Below, one piece after another: positions 1-11,067 of a stretch of 64,000 bases of DNA. Origin of the DNA: Dermatemys mawii (Eukaryota > Chordata > Testudines > Dermatemydidae); NCBI GenBank assembly GCA_007922305.1, contig ML677343.1, forward strand, positions 31,117,987 to 31,181,986, in the 5' to 3' direction. A program made the translations under genes and the position numbers. Under the pieces are notes generated by a model. That model did not search any database. It had not been told where the DNA came from and saw only the letters and a program-made list of their open reading frames with translations. How positions within the stretch are numbered: position 1 is the first letter of the stretch; every line of letters begins with the position of its first letter.

Positions 1-1258
1 GGTGCCCTGCCAATTAGAAAAACAAAATACAGTGCAATCAGCTGAACTTTCTCCTCCAGCTGCAGTACCTAGTCAAATACTGCCCTCCACCCCATTCAGT
101 GGCCAATACCTGAATTCACCTACACCTCTTTAAAGGCCAGATGAAGCTCATGGGTCCTACAGTGTGCCTGGAAAGTGATTACCTCTGGCTATTTTGGACC
201 AGGGCAAGAAGGCATTTACAGAGAACACACTATCAGCCATAGCCTCTCTGTTAGGGATTAACCTCAACACCTCCACTTAGAGCCCTGCGTGGATACAGAA
301 AAGCTGTATCCTCATCTGATCTGTGATCCACAAAAATTGGCTGTGGATATCTATGTCCGAGCTGCAGACATCCATGAATTTGCCAGGCTTTAAACAGCTC
401 CAGAGGTCACTGCGCAGCAGTGAAGCAGGGCTGTGTCAAGCCCCACTTCTCCCCAGAGACCTCCTGCCGTACTGCCTGGTCAACCCCTATGGTACCTCCT
501 TCCTCGCTCCAGGCAGAGAGGCTACAATTTGGCCTTCTATGTAGTGTCGCCCTCCCCATGAAGGGGCTCGGACATCCCAAGGCAGTTGCAGTGGCTCCAA
601 TGCACACAGCCAGTGCCACTTGCTCCTTTAACCCCCCAACCCCAATTTCAAAACAGTGTTTGGCTCACACCCTTCTCCCTACAAGCAAGCTGGGGACTAC
701 AACTCCCAGAATGCCCTGCACACTACTGTGTGATTCAGGGAGCTGAGCTGGAGCCTGCAGGCTGGGTGACAGCCGCTCCCTTCGGGTGAGTGTGCGCTGC
801 AGAGCCTTGTGCGCCAGATACAAAATTTGTATTCGCATCCATGCTGCGATCCACAAAAACGGTTTGCAAATATCTGTGGTTACAGAGCGAATACCCGCAG
901 ATTTGCAGGGCTCTACCTCCACTGACTGCAATGGGAACAGGGCATCACAAAGAGAGCTGTGGCCTTTATGTGCTGATCTGAACCTTGGCCTAGTCAGCCA
1001 CACCTTTGTCGGATCTAGGGTGGGCTACAGCAAGGCATCCTCTTTGGAGTTATTCTTGAGGACCACGAGTGGCAGAATGCAGTCGCTCACTCATTTAGCT
1101 GAGTGGGTGGATGTGAGCGCACATTGCATCTTTGCTCCATGAATGGCAGTGGCAGACCTCAACGACCACTTCTCTCCCTCAGCATCGTTGTGACACTGAG
1201 ATCAACTCAAACACTTTTACTTTATAGGCCATGACGTGCCCTCTTCGTCTTCTGATGC
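1..1258. other. Unrecognised sequence, possibly old repeat
   Basis: No gene is recognised here. Two blocks resemble each other (about 322-360 and 847-885; both carry GATCCACAAAAA followed by a GTGG/ATATCTRTG motif), which suggests copies of a dispersed repeat. The stretch at 680-800 is GC-richer and contains a ZNF143-type motif followed by a splice-donor-like GGTGAGTG at 785-792, but no coding exon can be defended. Confidence 0.3.
696..714 (+). promoter_or_regulatory. ZNF143/THAP11-type motif (SBS)
   Basis: ACTACAACTCCCAGAATGC fits the long Staf/ZNF143 consensus essentially base for base. These sites normally sit in promoters, but they are also spread by repeats. No CpG island or recognisable gene surrounds this one, so its function is unproven. 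Confidence 0.5.
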
Positions 1259-1270
1259 AGTGATTTGTGT

Positions 1271-1384
1271 CAGGTTTCAGAGTAGTAGCTGTGTTAGTCT
1301 GTATCCGCGAAAAGAACAAGGACTACTTGTGCCCAAATAAATTGGTTAGTCTCTAAGGTGCAACAAGTACTCCTTGTTTTTTTT
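1271..1384. mobile_element. Penelope-like element, inverted 3'-tail pair
   Basis: The left half is a Penelope-like 3' tail on the minus strand (GTGTTAGTCTGTATCCGC type). The right half is the same tail on the plus strand (AAATAAATTGGTTAGTCTC then AAGGTGCAACAAGTACTCC). The pair is flanked by a perfect 12-bp direct repeat AGTGATTTGTGT at 1259-1270 and 1385-1396, so this is one complete insertion event, not two fragments. Confidence 0.75.
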
Positions 1385-1679
1385 AGTGATTTGTGTGTAC
1401 ATCTTCTGTCCTTTTTCTTACCCAGATGAAACCAAAAGCCTGGTACTTGCTTTGTCTGTAATCAAGTATCAAGCACATTAACAGAACCAATAAATTTTTT
1501 TAAAAAGGTAACTTGCATATACGTCAGAAACTGAATTACCTATTAGTGTAAAAAACTGATGTGAGTCTATAATTCAGTTTCATATTTTGGAGTATCAGGA
1601 TGTCACCTGATTGCCTGCCATTAGGGGGGAGAATTTGCCCCACTTCCATAGAGTGCATTGCATAGCTAGTTGGATTGAG

Positions 1680-1795
1680 AAGTAGGGTATGGGGAAATTC
1701 ACCATTCTCTGCAGCTTCAGGAATTGACCACTGTCAAAAGTAGGATGCTGAACTAGATGGACCAGTGGCCTCAACCATTTTGGTGGTTCCCAGCC
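1680..1795 (+). repeat. CR1/L3-like LINE 3'-end fragment
   Basis: It contains TGCAGCTTCAGGAATTGACC, a CACTGTCAAAAG stretch and GATGCTGAACTAGATGGACC. These match the widely dispersed amniote repeat that carries ACTGGGCTAGATGGACC near its 3' end. Family assignment is by recall only. Confidence 0.4.
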
Positions 1796-1885
1796 TTTAG
1801 TCTTGAAAGAATCAGGGATCACTCCTGGGATCTGATTCTCTCCCTGCAGGCTATAAGCAAAGTCAATGGGGTTAATTGTATCTTT

Positions 1886-2190
1886 GGGTATGTCTACACA
1901 GCAAAAGCTGTGCGTGCCACAGGGTAGCATATCCAAGCTAGTGCTGTGCGCAAGCTAGCTTGTATCCAGCTAGAACGGGAAACAATATGAGGGGAAAACA
2001 GCATAGCAGTGGCTTCAGGACAGACTAGCAAGCAGAGTACATACACAGGGTCTGTGCCAGGCTTGTACTACCCATGCTAAAGTCTGCTCTGCACTGTCTT
2101 CACTACTATGTTACTTGTACTAACTGCATTCAAGATAGCTCAGATAGGTTAGCCTGGACACAGCTTCTTCTGTGCAGACTCCTCTGTGAG
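1886..2190. mobile_element. DNA-transposon (MITE) fragment
   Basis: It starts with GGGTATGTCTACACAGC, the TIR-like end shared with the Harbinger-type elements in this window (compare the right end of the 27649-31391 element). The right boundary is not clear. Confidence 0.4.
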
Positions 2191-2389
2191 GAGGAAGGCA
2201 TCCTTGGGCTTCTGGGACACGAGTGGTCTCTTTTCTTTAAGTGTAATGCTCTCTTACTCTAAATTAGGAACCAAGTCTACCCAGGATTACATCTCTGAAA
2301 CTCCACATACATATGTGAGTTTGGCTTGGGTTTACCATAAATGAAGATAGATTCTGGCCTCTGTTTTTAGATCTGTTTAGAGAAACTAA

Positions 2390-2684
2390 GGCCTTGTCAA
2401 CATGACAGAGGGAGATTGATCTAAGTTATGCAACTTCAGGTATATGAATAACATAGCTGAAGTCGACGTGCTTAGATCTACTTGCCGTGGGGTGCACACT
2501 ACGCAGTGTCAACGCGAGATGCTCTCCTGTCAACTCCCCTTGCGCTTCTCGTTCAGGTGGAGTACAGGAGTAGACAGGAGAGGGATCTGCAGTCGATTTA
2601 GTGGGTCTTTACTAGACCCGCTAAATCGACCACCGATGCATTGATTGCCACAAAGTCAATCCTCCAGTGAGTGTTGACAAGTCC
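2390..2684. mobile_element. Harbinger-like MITE
   Basis: A 295-bp element with ends GGCCTTGTCAACA and its inverted counterpart TGTTGACAAGTCC. Internal landmarks (GATTGATCTAAGTTATGCA, TAGCTGAAGTCGACGT, and an inverted GTCGATTTAGTGGGTC/CTAAATCGAC pair) are shared with the copy at 51379-51675. No clear TSD remains. Confidence 0.6.
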
Positions 2685-5197
2685 AATTCTCAATAGTCTC
2701 TCTTTTTCACACACTCTAACACACACTTTGGAACATGCTACATACAGTAAATGAATTCACTTAAACTCTTTTAAGAGCTAATAATTGGTAAGGTCTGATC
2801 TTTTTGATTTTAGAACTAATACAGCGCGTTACTCTTCTTCAAACAAATGAACAATGCCTTGATTTTTTTTAAAATGTTTTTAAATGTAATAAGTCAAGCT
2901 TCCTGAACAGGCCTGCAATAGAAATAAAACTGGCAAAGTAGCAAGTACAAAATTTTTTAAAGAGTGTCATCTTGTGCTAAGAAAACATCCAAAAAGGTCA
3001 GAAAAAGGAAAAATAATGTCATCTAATTCAAACTGTGCACTAGAAATAAATTACTGGATGTTTTTTGTGGATCTGTTTTTACATTAACAAGGTTTTGTGC
3101 TAAGCTTGGTTCTGGAGAGAGAGAGAAAGAATGCATTTTTTCTAGATTAAAAAGTAAAGGACATTTTTTCAATGATGGTAAAAGACCTATACTGTAGTTA
3201 CAAGTTCTGCCATTTGTTGAATGACTTATTCTGTCTGTTATAAGAGGATTTAGTGCAGCTTTATTCACTGGCGTTTTCAGAACACAATAAACCAACTTTA
3301 CATTTTCTGTTCTGTGGAGGACAAAACAAGGGATTGGCTGAAATTAATTAAAATTCATTAGGGTAACATTGCAAATGCAATTTACATCCTTGTAAAATTG
3401 TATAATGAATTAATATGGAATTGCTGAGTGACAAAGAATCTTGAAATGTTGTATGTTACATAAGGCTTCCATGCTCTGGAAGATTTATACAATACAATAA
3501 TGCATCACTGCATTTCGAGACTAAACTCAGAATAACTGGCTTATTGAAATGCCAAGCACTCAGTGTCAGAATATTTATTTTGTGGTGTCACCTGCCAAAA
3601 TGCATTTATGAATGAGGAACTGTTTAACATCTGCATTCTGCTTTTTTTTCTGCCACTCAGGTAAAATAAAGTTCGTTTGGTCATCATGTAGGTAGATATA
3701 AAGATTATTGTTTGATTATTCAATTGAACAAAGTATCACCTTTCTCTATATTCAAATATGGCCAAACCTGCGTTTTTGAAAAAAATCAACAAAACTAATA
3801 TATTTACAGAAATGAAAAAATATTCTGGATGAAATGCACTTTCTATATGTAGGATTTTATTATTTATTACCCTGTGACACGATCTCCATACAAGTGATTA
3901 GATATGCCTACCTCATGAGTAGCCCAACCACAGATCATTTGTAGATATGTTAATATGATTGTATACCACTAAACCCCTTGTATCACCCAATATTATTTTG
4001 CATTTTAGTAAGGAATTTAATATGGATCTTCTCTACAGCCCATTTGGTGACTTTATGTATTTCTATCAAACCCTGTTTTCTTAAATGAATCATTTCCATG
4101 TTTAATCTGTATGAGCATGATCCAGAGCTCGTTGACGTCAATGAGAATCTTTTCATTGACTTTGATGGGCTTTGGATCAGGCCCTAAATGTGGTTTCAGT
4201 TACATTTACAATACGGCTTTTATAGAAATCATTCAAACCATCAGTTAGAAAAAATACTTCTTTTGCATCCTGTGCATGGTTACAATTTAGAATCATAACC
4301 AGCCCAATGACACCCATTGACTCTCACTGCACAAATACTGAAGAATGATGTTTTAATCTCACACAACCAGGAGTGAAGAAAATAGTCTAGATAACATCAG
4401 GCGTTTGCATCTCGAGTTTCTCTCTTTCTATTATCTTTTGAAATTTTACTTTTGTTTTTTTGCAAATCTCTTTTCAAGGTCTCAAGTTCTCTTTGTTGGT
4501 CTCTGCTGCTATATTAGAAAGACAGTGAGAGCAAACCTTATTATTCTTATTGTCTATGCCCCTCTTCAATAGCCCTCACTGTTGCTAACTCATATAGGTG
4601 TTCAGGGCACTATTTTAATGAAAACGAAATATACTCACATGCAGCATTCCTGTTTATCTGAGTGCAGGTGACCATGCTGCAGGGTCTTGCTGGCACCAGT
4701 TGCTTCCCCCAGATAGTTTTCAGCTGCTTGCATAAATGCGCCAGACTAATTACCTTTATGCTGTTCATTAGTACAATCCTGACACTTCGGTAAGACTTAC
4801 AGTCAAAACCGCTTTCAAGAGCCTGGCAACCTATCAACATAAAGCAGAGATAAAAAGCTATGCAAGTACAGCTTTAAGATAACCAAGTTATCGCCAATCC
4901 TTTTTATAAGCCATTCTGACTGCATGGTACATTCGGGGAAAAGAAGCAACCACCCCAAACAAACAGTTAAATTTCAACAGTTCCCTGCTCTGGCTTTCTT
5001 ATTGGTTGTAAACATTTTTTTGGGGGGGAAGGGCTAGTTGATGATTATTCTGCATGTGTTTATCATGCCTCTTTTTTTGTCTGGCTCTGCAAACACTGCA
5101 GATTCGGAGATATCATTCTTGTCATATGGAAGGAAAGGTTTCTTATTCACAAATATTACAATTGCTTCAAAAAATCTTCATGTTCTGTTATTTTTGT
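2685..5197. other. Non-coding sequence, no gene seen
   Basis: AT-rich intergenic DNA. All open frames are short and lack recognisable domains. The only landmark is an old dispersed-repeat motif near 4118-4190. Confidence 0.5.
4118..4190. repeat. Old dispersed amniote repeat
   Basis: TTCATTGACTTTGATGGGC followed by TTTGGATCAGGCCC. Similar word pairs (same-strand or reversed) occur at about 9052-9100, 15295-15350 and 34240-34370. Probably an old SINE or LINE remnant; family unknown. Confidence 0.35.
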
Positions 5198-5283
5198 AAA
5201 AACAACAAGGAGTCCTTGTGGCACCTTAGAGAATAATGCATTTAGTTGGGCATAAGCTTTTGTGGGCTAGAATCCACTTTTGT
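5198..5283 (-). mobile_element. Penelope-like 3'-end fragment
   Basis: AAGGAGTCCTTGTGGCACC, then a LYTTAGAG/CATAAGCTTTTGTGGGC stretch and AATCCACTT. This is the reverse complement of the Penelope 3' tail seen intact at 41352-41455. It lies directly against the MITE at 5292. Confidence 0.65.
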
Positions 5284-5291
5284 GATGTTAA

Positions 5292-5413
5292 TAGGATGAC
5301 TGGACAGCAAATGTGAAAAATCGGGACAGGGTGGAGGGTAATAGGACCCTATATAAGGAAAAGACCCAAAAATCGGGACTATCCCTATAAAATCGGGACA
5401 TCTGGTCACCCTA
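5292..5413. mobile_element. hAT-type MITE, TAGGGTGACC family, copy 1
   Basis: A 122-bp palindromic element with ends TAGGATGACTGGACAGCA and ATCTGGTCACCCTA. It is flanked by a perfect 8-bp duplication GATGTTAA (5284-5291 and 5414-5421), the duplication length of hAT transposons. It is one of five copies in this window. Confidence 0.75.
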
Positions 5414-5421
5414 GATGTTAA

Positions 5422-6364
5422 ATTGATCTTAATTTTGTTTTTATAAGAATCACCACTGAGCAATTTACAGAAGGCAGCTGGGGCAGGGGAGATATAAAAC
5501 TCTTGCAGGAGAATAGATGGAGAAAATATTTTAATACAACATGCCATGCAGTGCAATCTAATGCATTTCAAGGGCTAGGAATTTGTTCTTTAGAATTATC
5601 TTGATAAGACATCCCAGGAGAGGAGTAGGTTTGTAGTATCTAGAGACAAGGTGAACTTCCCCAGAATCAAGAAAATCTCCCTCACTGTCCCTTTCATAAC
5701 AGTTCAACCACTATATCAGTCAGGCGGTAGTGTTTCCATTGGGCACAGATTTAGGATTTTTTCAGTCCTGTATTTTTAGGAATAAAAGCACAAAAATTCT
5801 ATTCCCTATTTGTTATTCTTTCACCTATTTTCTCAAGACATGATTGTATATAAATCTCTTCCTTTCATTTCTTCATTTTCCTATCACAGTGCTCAATATT
5901 GTGACATGGCACTTTGCTTCTGAATCTCTGTGGGGATACTTATATAACAAGTAGCTTCTGCAGCAGGGTTTCATTCAGGCCAGCTATGCAATCTTGGGCA
6001 AGTGTTTCACTTGGTAACAGCTATTCATAATGTCATAAAGTAGCAATCAGGCCTGGACAAAGTGAAGCTATTAGAAACTGAATCCCCCCAAACGCCCGAT
6101 GGCACCCTTCACAGTTCTCAAACAAGTGCTTACAGAAGTGACATGCTTATGTGCACAATGTAAGGAGAATTTCAGGAAAAATGTATTTGTAACTGTGTTT
6201 AAGGAAGAGAAAAGGTATTTTCCGAGGAAAGTTCCTCGGGGTAAAATAGAGTCATTTATGAATTGATAGCAACTGTAAGACGATTAAATTGTGAGGTCAA
6301 ATGTGTGTTGTTTTATTCTGATCTTAGCCCTCAATCCTCCCTATGTTGCTGTATATTAGAATCC
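5422..6364. other. Non-coding sequence, no gene seen
   Basis: AT-rich DNA with no recognisable exon, RNA gene or repeat. Confidence 0.45.
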
Positions 6365-6372
6365 AATTAGAG

Positions 6373-6705
6373 AAGTGGTTCTCAACTGTGGTCCACCACT
6401 TGTTCAGTGAAAGCCCCTGGCACACAGGGCCGGTTTGTTTACTTGCCACCTCCATAGGTTCGGCTGATCACGGCTCCCACTGGCTGCGTTTTGCCACTCC
6501 AGGTGAATGGCGGCTGCGGGAAGCGGCGCAGGCCAAAGGATGTGTTGTCCGCCGCTTCCTGCATCCCCCATTGGCCTGGAGTGGCAAATTGCGGCCAGAG
6601 GGAGCCACAATCGGCCAAACCTGCGGATGCGGCAGGTAAACAAACCAGCCTGGCATGCCAGGGGCTTTCCCTGAACAAGCGGTGGACCACAGTTGAGAAC
6701 CACTG
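6373..6705. mobile_element. hAT MITE (CAGTGGTTCTCAAC family)
   Basis: A 333-bp long palindrome with ends AAGTGGTTCTCAACTGTGG and CCACAGTTGAGAACCACTG. It has a perfect 8-bp TSD AATTAGAG (6365-6372 and 6706-6713). Both arms are GC-rich mirror copies, and the open frames inside are shadows of this palindrome. Confidence 0.85.
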
Positions 6706-6713
6706 AATTAGAG

Positions 6714-8141
6714 GAAGGATGAAGAGGACCTATGTAGAAGACAACAGTCCCTGAGTTCTGCCATGCTGTGCTGCCCCCTAGGTTTGTCAATGTATGAAAC
6801 TAAAATACCAAATAAATTTAAGTGTCAGTCTTTATCTAATGTCATTTTTTTTCCACAATAGCATCTAACCAATAGGTCAGAGAACCAAAGACTGTCATGG
6901 TTCAGGCCAGATCCTCAGCTAGTGAAAAATAAACATCATTCCACTGAAGTCCATTGAACATAGCTCCATTGAGGTAAATCTGGCATTTTGCATGGCTGTA
7001 CAACACGAATGGCCTTACAGTTTGGATGTTTTGCAAAATCCTATATGTTGGTATCTACTTCTAAGCTTACATTGCTCCCCAAAATGTCCTTGGCTCCAAG
7101 ACCTGGTCAACAAAGTTTTGGAGCCAAAGCAAGCTTATTTTTGGCTTCAGCCAAATATGGCATTGGTTAAGTGCACCAGAGTTTCCAATTTATGTTTCCT
7201 GCAATGAGTCTAGTTCAGCAAGGGGGTTTAAAAAATATTTGCTGATCTGTCTTTTCAGAGGCTTCTCCTTCCAATGCCATATTTTAATCTCTTTCCCAGT
7301 TAATGAGTTAGATTAATTAATGTCTTCAGAGCACTTTGAAGATGGAAAATACTACATAAGGACTATTACTATTAATAACTTAAACTTTCTCTACAAAAGA
7401 GAATATTAGCAAAAGTAATAAACACACATCTGACCTACTTTTTCTTATGTTTGTTTGCAAACTTCATGCAGTTTTAACCCCACAAAACAAATTATTCAAA
7501 CAGTACTGTCCACTCATTAGTTTATGATTAGTCTCACAAGATTTGGGGTTCTCTTTAACTCTCACTCCCCTCTCAGAGTCAGGTGACTATATGAAAATCT
7601 GAGCATTAGTTTAAAGAGAGATTAGTTTTTAAGAGATTAGTTAAAAGTAAGTTTGTAGCCTTCACCGTTGTAAAATAAAGCTTGGAAAATGTGATACTTT
7701 CCACCCGCCCGCCACTCAAAAACAGAAGGCAAATGAAAAGTACTCAGAATGTACTGGTAGCCAGCTCTTGATTTTTAGGGGCTGACTCGCAATTTTTGAA
7801 TGCTTGGCTCAGTAATATTTGTTGAATGCTCATTTTTTCCCTAAACACTGAGGAACTGTATGCTAGGCCAGGCCAATAGCTTACCCATGACAATGCAGAT
7901 ATAATAGGCACAGCCAAAATCTGCTTTTATTACCCTAGTGTAAATCTGTAATATATTCACTGAAATCCACTGAGTGCAAGTGAGAGCACAATTTGATCTA
8001 TATATTCTGAAGCATAGAGATTCATCACAGTAAAATCAAGTGAGAAATTATGAACTTTCAAACCTAAAAAAAAATATTTTTTAGTTCACTAAAAGTAAAC
8101 ATGAAGCATTTTTTACAAGTTTGAATGTTGTTTTTAAAGTC
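6714..8141. other. Non-coding sequence, no gene seen
   Basis: No exon recognised. At 7320-7380 a GCACTTTGAAGATGGAAAAT-like stretch followed by a TATTACTATTA run resembles the 3' end of an old L2/L3-type LINE. At 6900-6980 there is an old dispersed motif. Confidence 0.4.
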
Positions 8142-8583
8142 TGTTGAAGCACCTCCTTCTCGGTCTGGCTTCAGGCTAACTGATGCCTCAGTTTCCCCCA
8201 CTCAGGTCGGATCCCTTGACCTTACCCAGAAGGACACACTCCCATGTTCAAATTTCCTTCCAGGCACAGTTTTATTCTTCAATCATAAAACTTTGGCAAA
8301 ACATCAAAACCGAGTTTGTTCTGTCCACCACAGCTTAGCTATAGATCCCAGGGACTTTTCCCTTTGCCTCTTTCAATGCTGAAAGAACACACCCTTTCTT
8401 TCAATCCCCCTGCATCAGGGCCTAGTACAGGAGCCCATTTCCCCTCCCCAACTCCTCTCAGCTGAGAGCCCTCTGTCCTTTACAGGGATCACCTGACACA
8501 CATCCTCCTCCTTCTGAGCTGGGTCTGATAACTGAACAGGACTTAACTGGCCTGAGCCCTTAAAGGCAGATCATCTTGTTACA
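8142..8583. mobile_element. Possible solo LTR
   Basis: It begins TGTTGAAGC and ends TTGTTACA, the TG...CA ends of an LTR. The flanks AAGTC (8137-8141) and AACTC (8584-8588) match at 4 of 5 bases. It is richer in C and T than its surroundings. No retroviral coding sequence is present. Orientation is unknown. Confidence 0.4.
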
Positions 8584-8667
8584 AACTCACTTGTAACACT
8601 TGGAATTTTGAATAGGAAATTTCTTTCCTTGCTGAAACTGGTTTTTGTTCATCATGCACATGAATTT

Positions 8668-8846
8668 CATAGAATCTCAGGGTTGGAAGGGACCTCAGGA
8701 GATCATCTAGTCTAACCCCCTGCTCAAAGCAGGACCAATCTAATTTTTGCCTCATATCCCTAAATTACCCCCTCAACTATTGAGCTCACAACCCTGGGTT
8801 TAGCAGGCCAATGCGCAAACCACTGAACTATCCCTCCCCACAGTTT
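8668..8846 (-). mobile_element. tRNA-derived SINE with CR1-like tail (tortoise Pol III/SINE type)
   Basis: Read on the minus strand from 8846, the head has an A-box-like GATAGTTCAGTGGTTTG and a B-box-like GGGTTGTGAGCTCAATAG. The body continues to CAGGGGGTTAGACTAGATGA, then GGTCCCTTCCAACCCTGAG and a terminal ATTCTATG. This tRNA-plus-CR1-tail layout is the hidden-neck-turtle SINE, and it is the best clue to the host lineage. Confidence 0.75.
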
Positions 8847-9647
8847 GTTATTGTAGGGTTGCTCCTCATGAATGCAAAGCTGAAGATGTTAGTTTTGCAC
8901 CCTTAAATCTCATTTGCTTTCATTTTCTACTGAAGTTGATTTATCTGTGGTATTTTCCTTTATAAAACCTATTCCATAGGGTGAGTTGTCTGTTAATATA
9001 CTGATTCACTAGCTTAGCTGCCAGCTGGAATCAAGGTGCCTACAGGCCACATGAAGTCAATGAGAGTTCTGCCTCCAAAAGGACTGCAAGATCAGGCCTT
9101 TAAGCATGCTCACAGTTATGAGTGTTTGAATACCTGCTGTATCCCTGAACTGTGCGCAACAGAGATGCACTCTTTCTCTCCTGAAAATCTGTTGTTGTCA
9201 TTGTCAATTTCACTTTTGCTGGGTGTACTTTTCAGGTTGCAAAAGGCAAAGCTGATGCAATTAATTAAATATTTGCTTAATCAACATACACTAGGGTACT
9301 GCCATTACGTAAGCCCCAGCCAGCTCCAAACCCAGGATATTAGAGGAAAATATTGCCCAAATTAGGATACCGATTCATACCACTGGTTTGGAATTATCCC
9401 ACTCGATTTTGGACTGAAAGAGGAAGAAATGTTATGAATAGTCTCCTTTATGTACCAGGACTTGGAAACCACAGGTGCCACAGACCATATCTGCACTTCT
9501 CTGACATGGTCTTTTTCTCATAAGCTCAGCTTTCATTCTGAAAAGAAGATTCAAGCTGTTATGGTGTTAAGAAAAACTCAAAAAAAAAAAAAAAAAAAGA
9601 GCTGAGGACTTGTCTATCCTTGAAATGCAACAGCAGCTTAGGGCACA
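8847..9647. other. Non-coding sequence with poly(A) tract
   Basis: No gene recognised. An old dispersed motif (AAGTCAATGAGAGTTCTGCC ... GATCAGGCC) lies at about 9052-9100. A pure A tract of about 19 bases is at 9580-9598. Confidence 0.45.
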
Positions 9648-9755
9648 TCTACACTTACCTCCGGAGTGATCGATCCAGCAGGGGTCGATATATCATGTCG
9701 AGTGAAGACGCAATAAATTGACTGCCAAGCGCTTTGCCATCGACTGCACTGGAAC
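9648..9755. mobile_element. Harbinger-like MITE fragment
   Basis: GGGCACATCTACACTTACC followed by TCGATCCAGCAGGGGTCGAT. It is related in the inverted sense to the 2390-2684 and 51379-51675 MITEs. The right arm is missing or replaced by the tandem duplication that follows. Confidence 0.5.
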
Positions 9756-9807
9756 GAGAGGTGTCCTCATTAACATGGGATGAGAGGTGACCTCATTAAC
9801 ATGGGAT
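9756..9807. repeat. Tandem duplication, 2 x 26 bp
   Basis: A 26-base unit starting GAGAGGTG and ending CATTAACATGGGAT is repeated head to tail (9756-9781, 9782-9807) with one mismatch. Confidence 0.8.
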
Positions 9808-10011
9808 CTGATTTCCCTGTGTTCTCTTCACGTTCAAGACATTGTTGAGTCGAACTCAGCACTTTAGGGAGTAGTTTCTCGTGAGCAGTTATTTTAAGAG
9901 CACAGTATTTTACTGTTAGACAGTCAAAGCAAATGAAATAGACACTTCAAACAATGATCAGAAGAAAAGAAGCAATGGCTGCTCAAACTTGCTGGGTAAA
10001 TTTTAGATCTT

Positions 10012-10664
10012 AGGATCATAGAAATATCAGGCTGGAAGGTGACCTTAAGCAATCATCAGGTCCAGCCCCTTGTGCTAAGGCAGGACCAAGTAAACCTAGA
10101 TCACCTTTGGCAGGGGTCTGTCCCACCTGTTCTTAAAAACCTCCAATGATGGAGATTTCACAGCCTCCGTCGGAAGCCTATTCCAGAGTTAAACTACGCA
10201 GAGGGCACGTCTTCACTAGCAACGTTGGCTTGTATAATCTCAGCATAGTTCTAGGAGGGAGCGTTCCGCGCGCTCTAAAAAAACCACCTCCACGAGGGGA
10301 ATACCTATCAGCGCTGGTGCACTGTCTATACTGGCACTTTACAACATGGAAACTTGCAGCACTCAGGGGAGTGTTTTTTCACACCCCTGAGTGAGAAAGA
10401 TGCAGCGCTGTAAAGTGCCAGTGTAGAAAAGCCCTTACAGTTAAAACGTTTTTCCTAATATCTAAGCTGTATCTCTCTTGCTGCAGATTGAGCCCATTAC
10501 TTCTTGTCCTGTCTTCAGTGGACATGAGAACAATTGATTCCTGGTCTTTGCATAACAGCCCTTAACGTATTTGGAGACTGTTATCAGGTGCCTGCCCCCA
10601 CCCCCGAGTCTTCTTTTCTCAAGACTAAACATGTCCAGTTTTTTTAACCTTTCCTCATAGGGAT
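10012..10664 (-). mobile_element. CR1 LINE 3' end, split by a MITE
   Basis: The left edge has the reversed CR1 terminus (GGATCATAGAAATATCAGG). Conserved CR1 words follow: GTTCTTAAAAACCTCCAATG, then, after the nested MITE at 10203-10434, TTTTTCCTAATATCTAAGC, TTGCTGCAGATTGAGCCCAT and CAAGACTAAACATGTCCAG. The element is 5'-truncated, as usual. Confidence 0.7.
10203..10434. mobile_element. Harbinger-like MITE nested in CR1
   Basis: Ends GGGCACGTCTTCACTAGC and (inverted) GCCAGTGTAGAAAAGCCC resemble the termini of the autonomous element at 27649-31391. The interior is palindromic (AGCGCTGGTGCACTG ... CAGCGCTGTAAAGTGCC). No clean TSD, but the CR1 reads through on both sides. Confidence 0.6.
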
Positions 10665-11067
10665 AGGCACTGACCTTCTAGTGTGCTGGGGGGTGCTCCC
10701 CCTAGCTCTGCCCCAGACCCCACCCCCATTCCACCCCTTCCCCAAATGCCACCCACATGCTGCCTCTTCCTGTCCCCACTCTACCTTTTCCTGCCCGCAG
10801 CCCGCCCCTTCCTGCCCCCTCCCCCAAACGCACTCCACCCTTGCTCCTCCTCCTTCCCCACTGCATACCCAGTGTGTCCTGCACACCGTGGAGCAACTGA
10901 TCCACGGTGGGTGGGAAGTGCTGCGGGGAGGAGGAGACACTGATATGGGGGCTGCCGATTTACATATCTGAATCCTGAATCAAGGGGGCTACTCATGGGA
11001 AAACAGTTAAGCATGTGCATGTTTGCAGGATGGAGGCCTAAGAGACTCAAATGCTGCTTAGGGTAAG
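10665..11067. repeat. C-rich low-complexity stretch
   Basis: From 10690 to about 10905 the + strand is rich in CCC/CCCCT words (imperfect pyrimidine repeat). Open frames here are compositional artefacts. Confidence 0.5.

Noticed and set aside
6404..6790. Open frames of 60-128 aa on both strands
   Set aside because: They lie in the palindromic hAT MITE at 6373-6705; the plus and minus products mirror each other.
8760..8846. Functional tRNA gene
   Set aside because: The A- and B-box-like sequences belong to a diverged SINE head continuous with a CR1-like tail; the cloverleaf is broken.
10644..11050. Overlapping proline- or glycine-rich frames
   Set aside because: They come from a C-rich low-complexity stretch; composition alone keeps the frames open.
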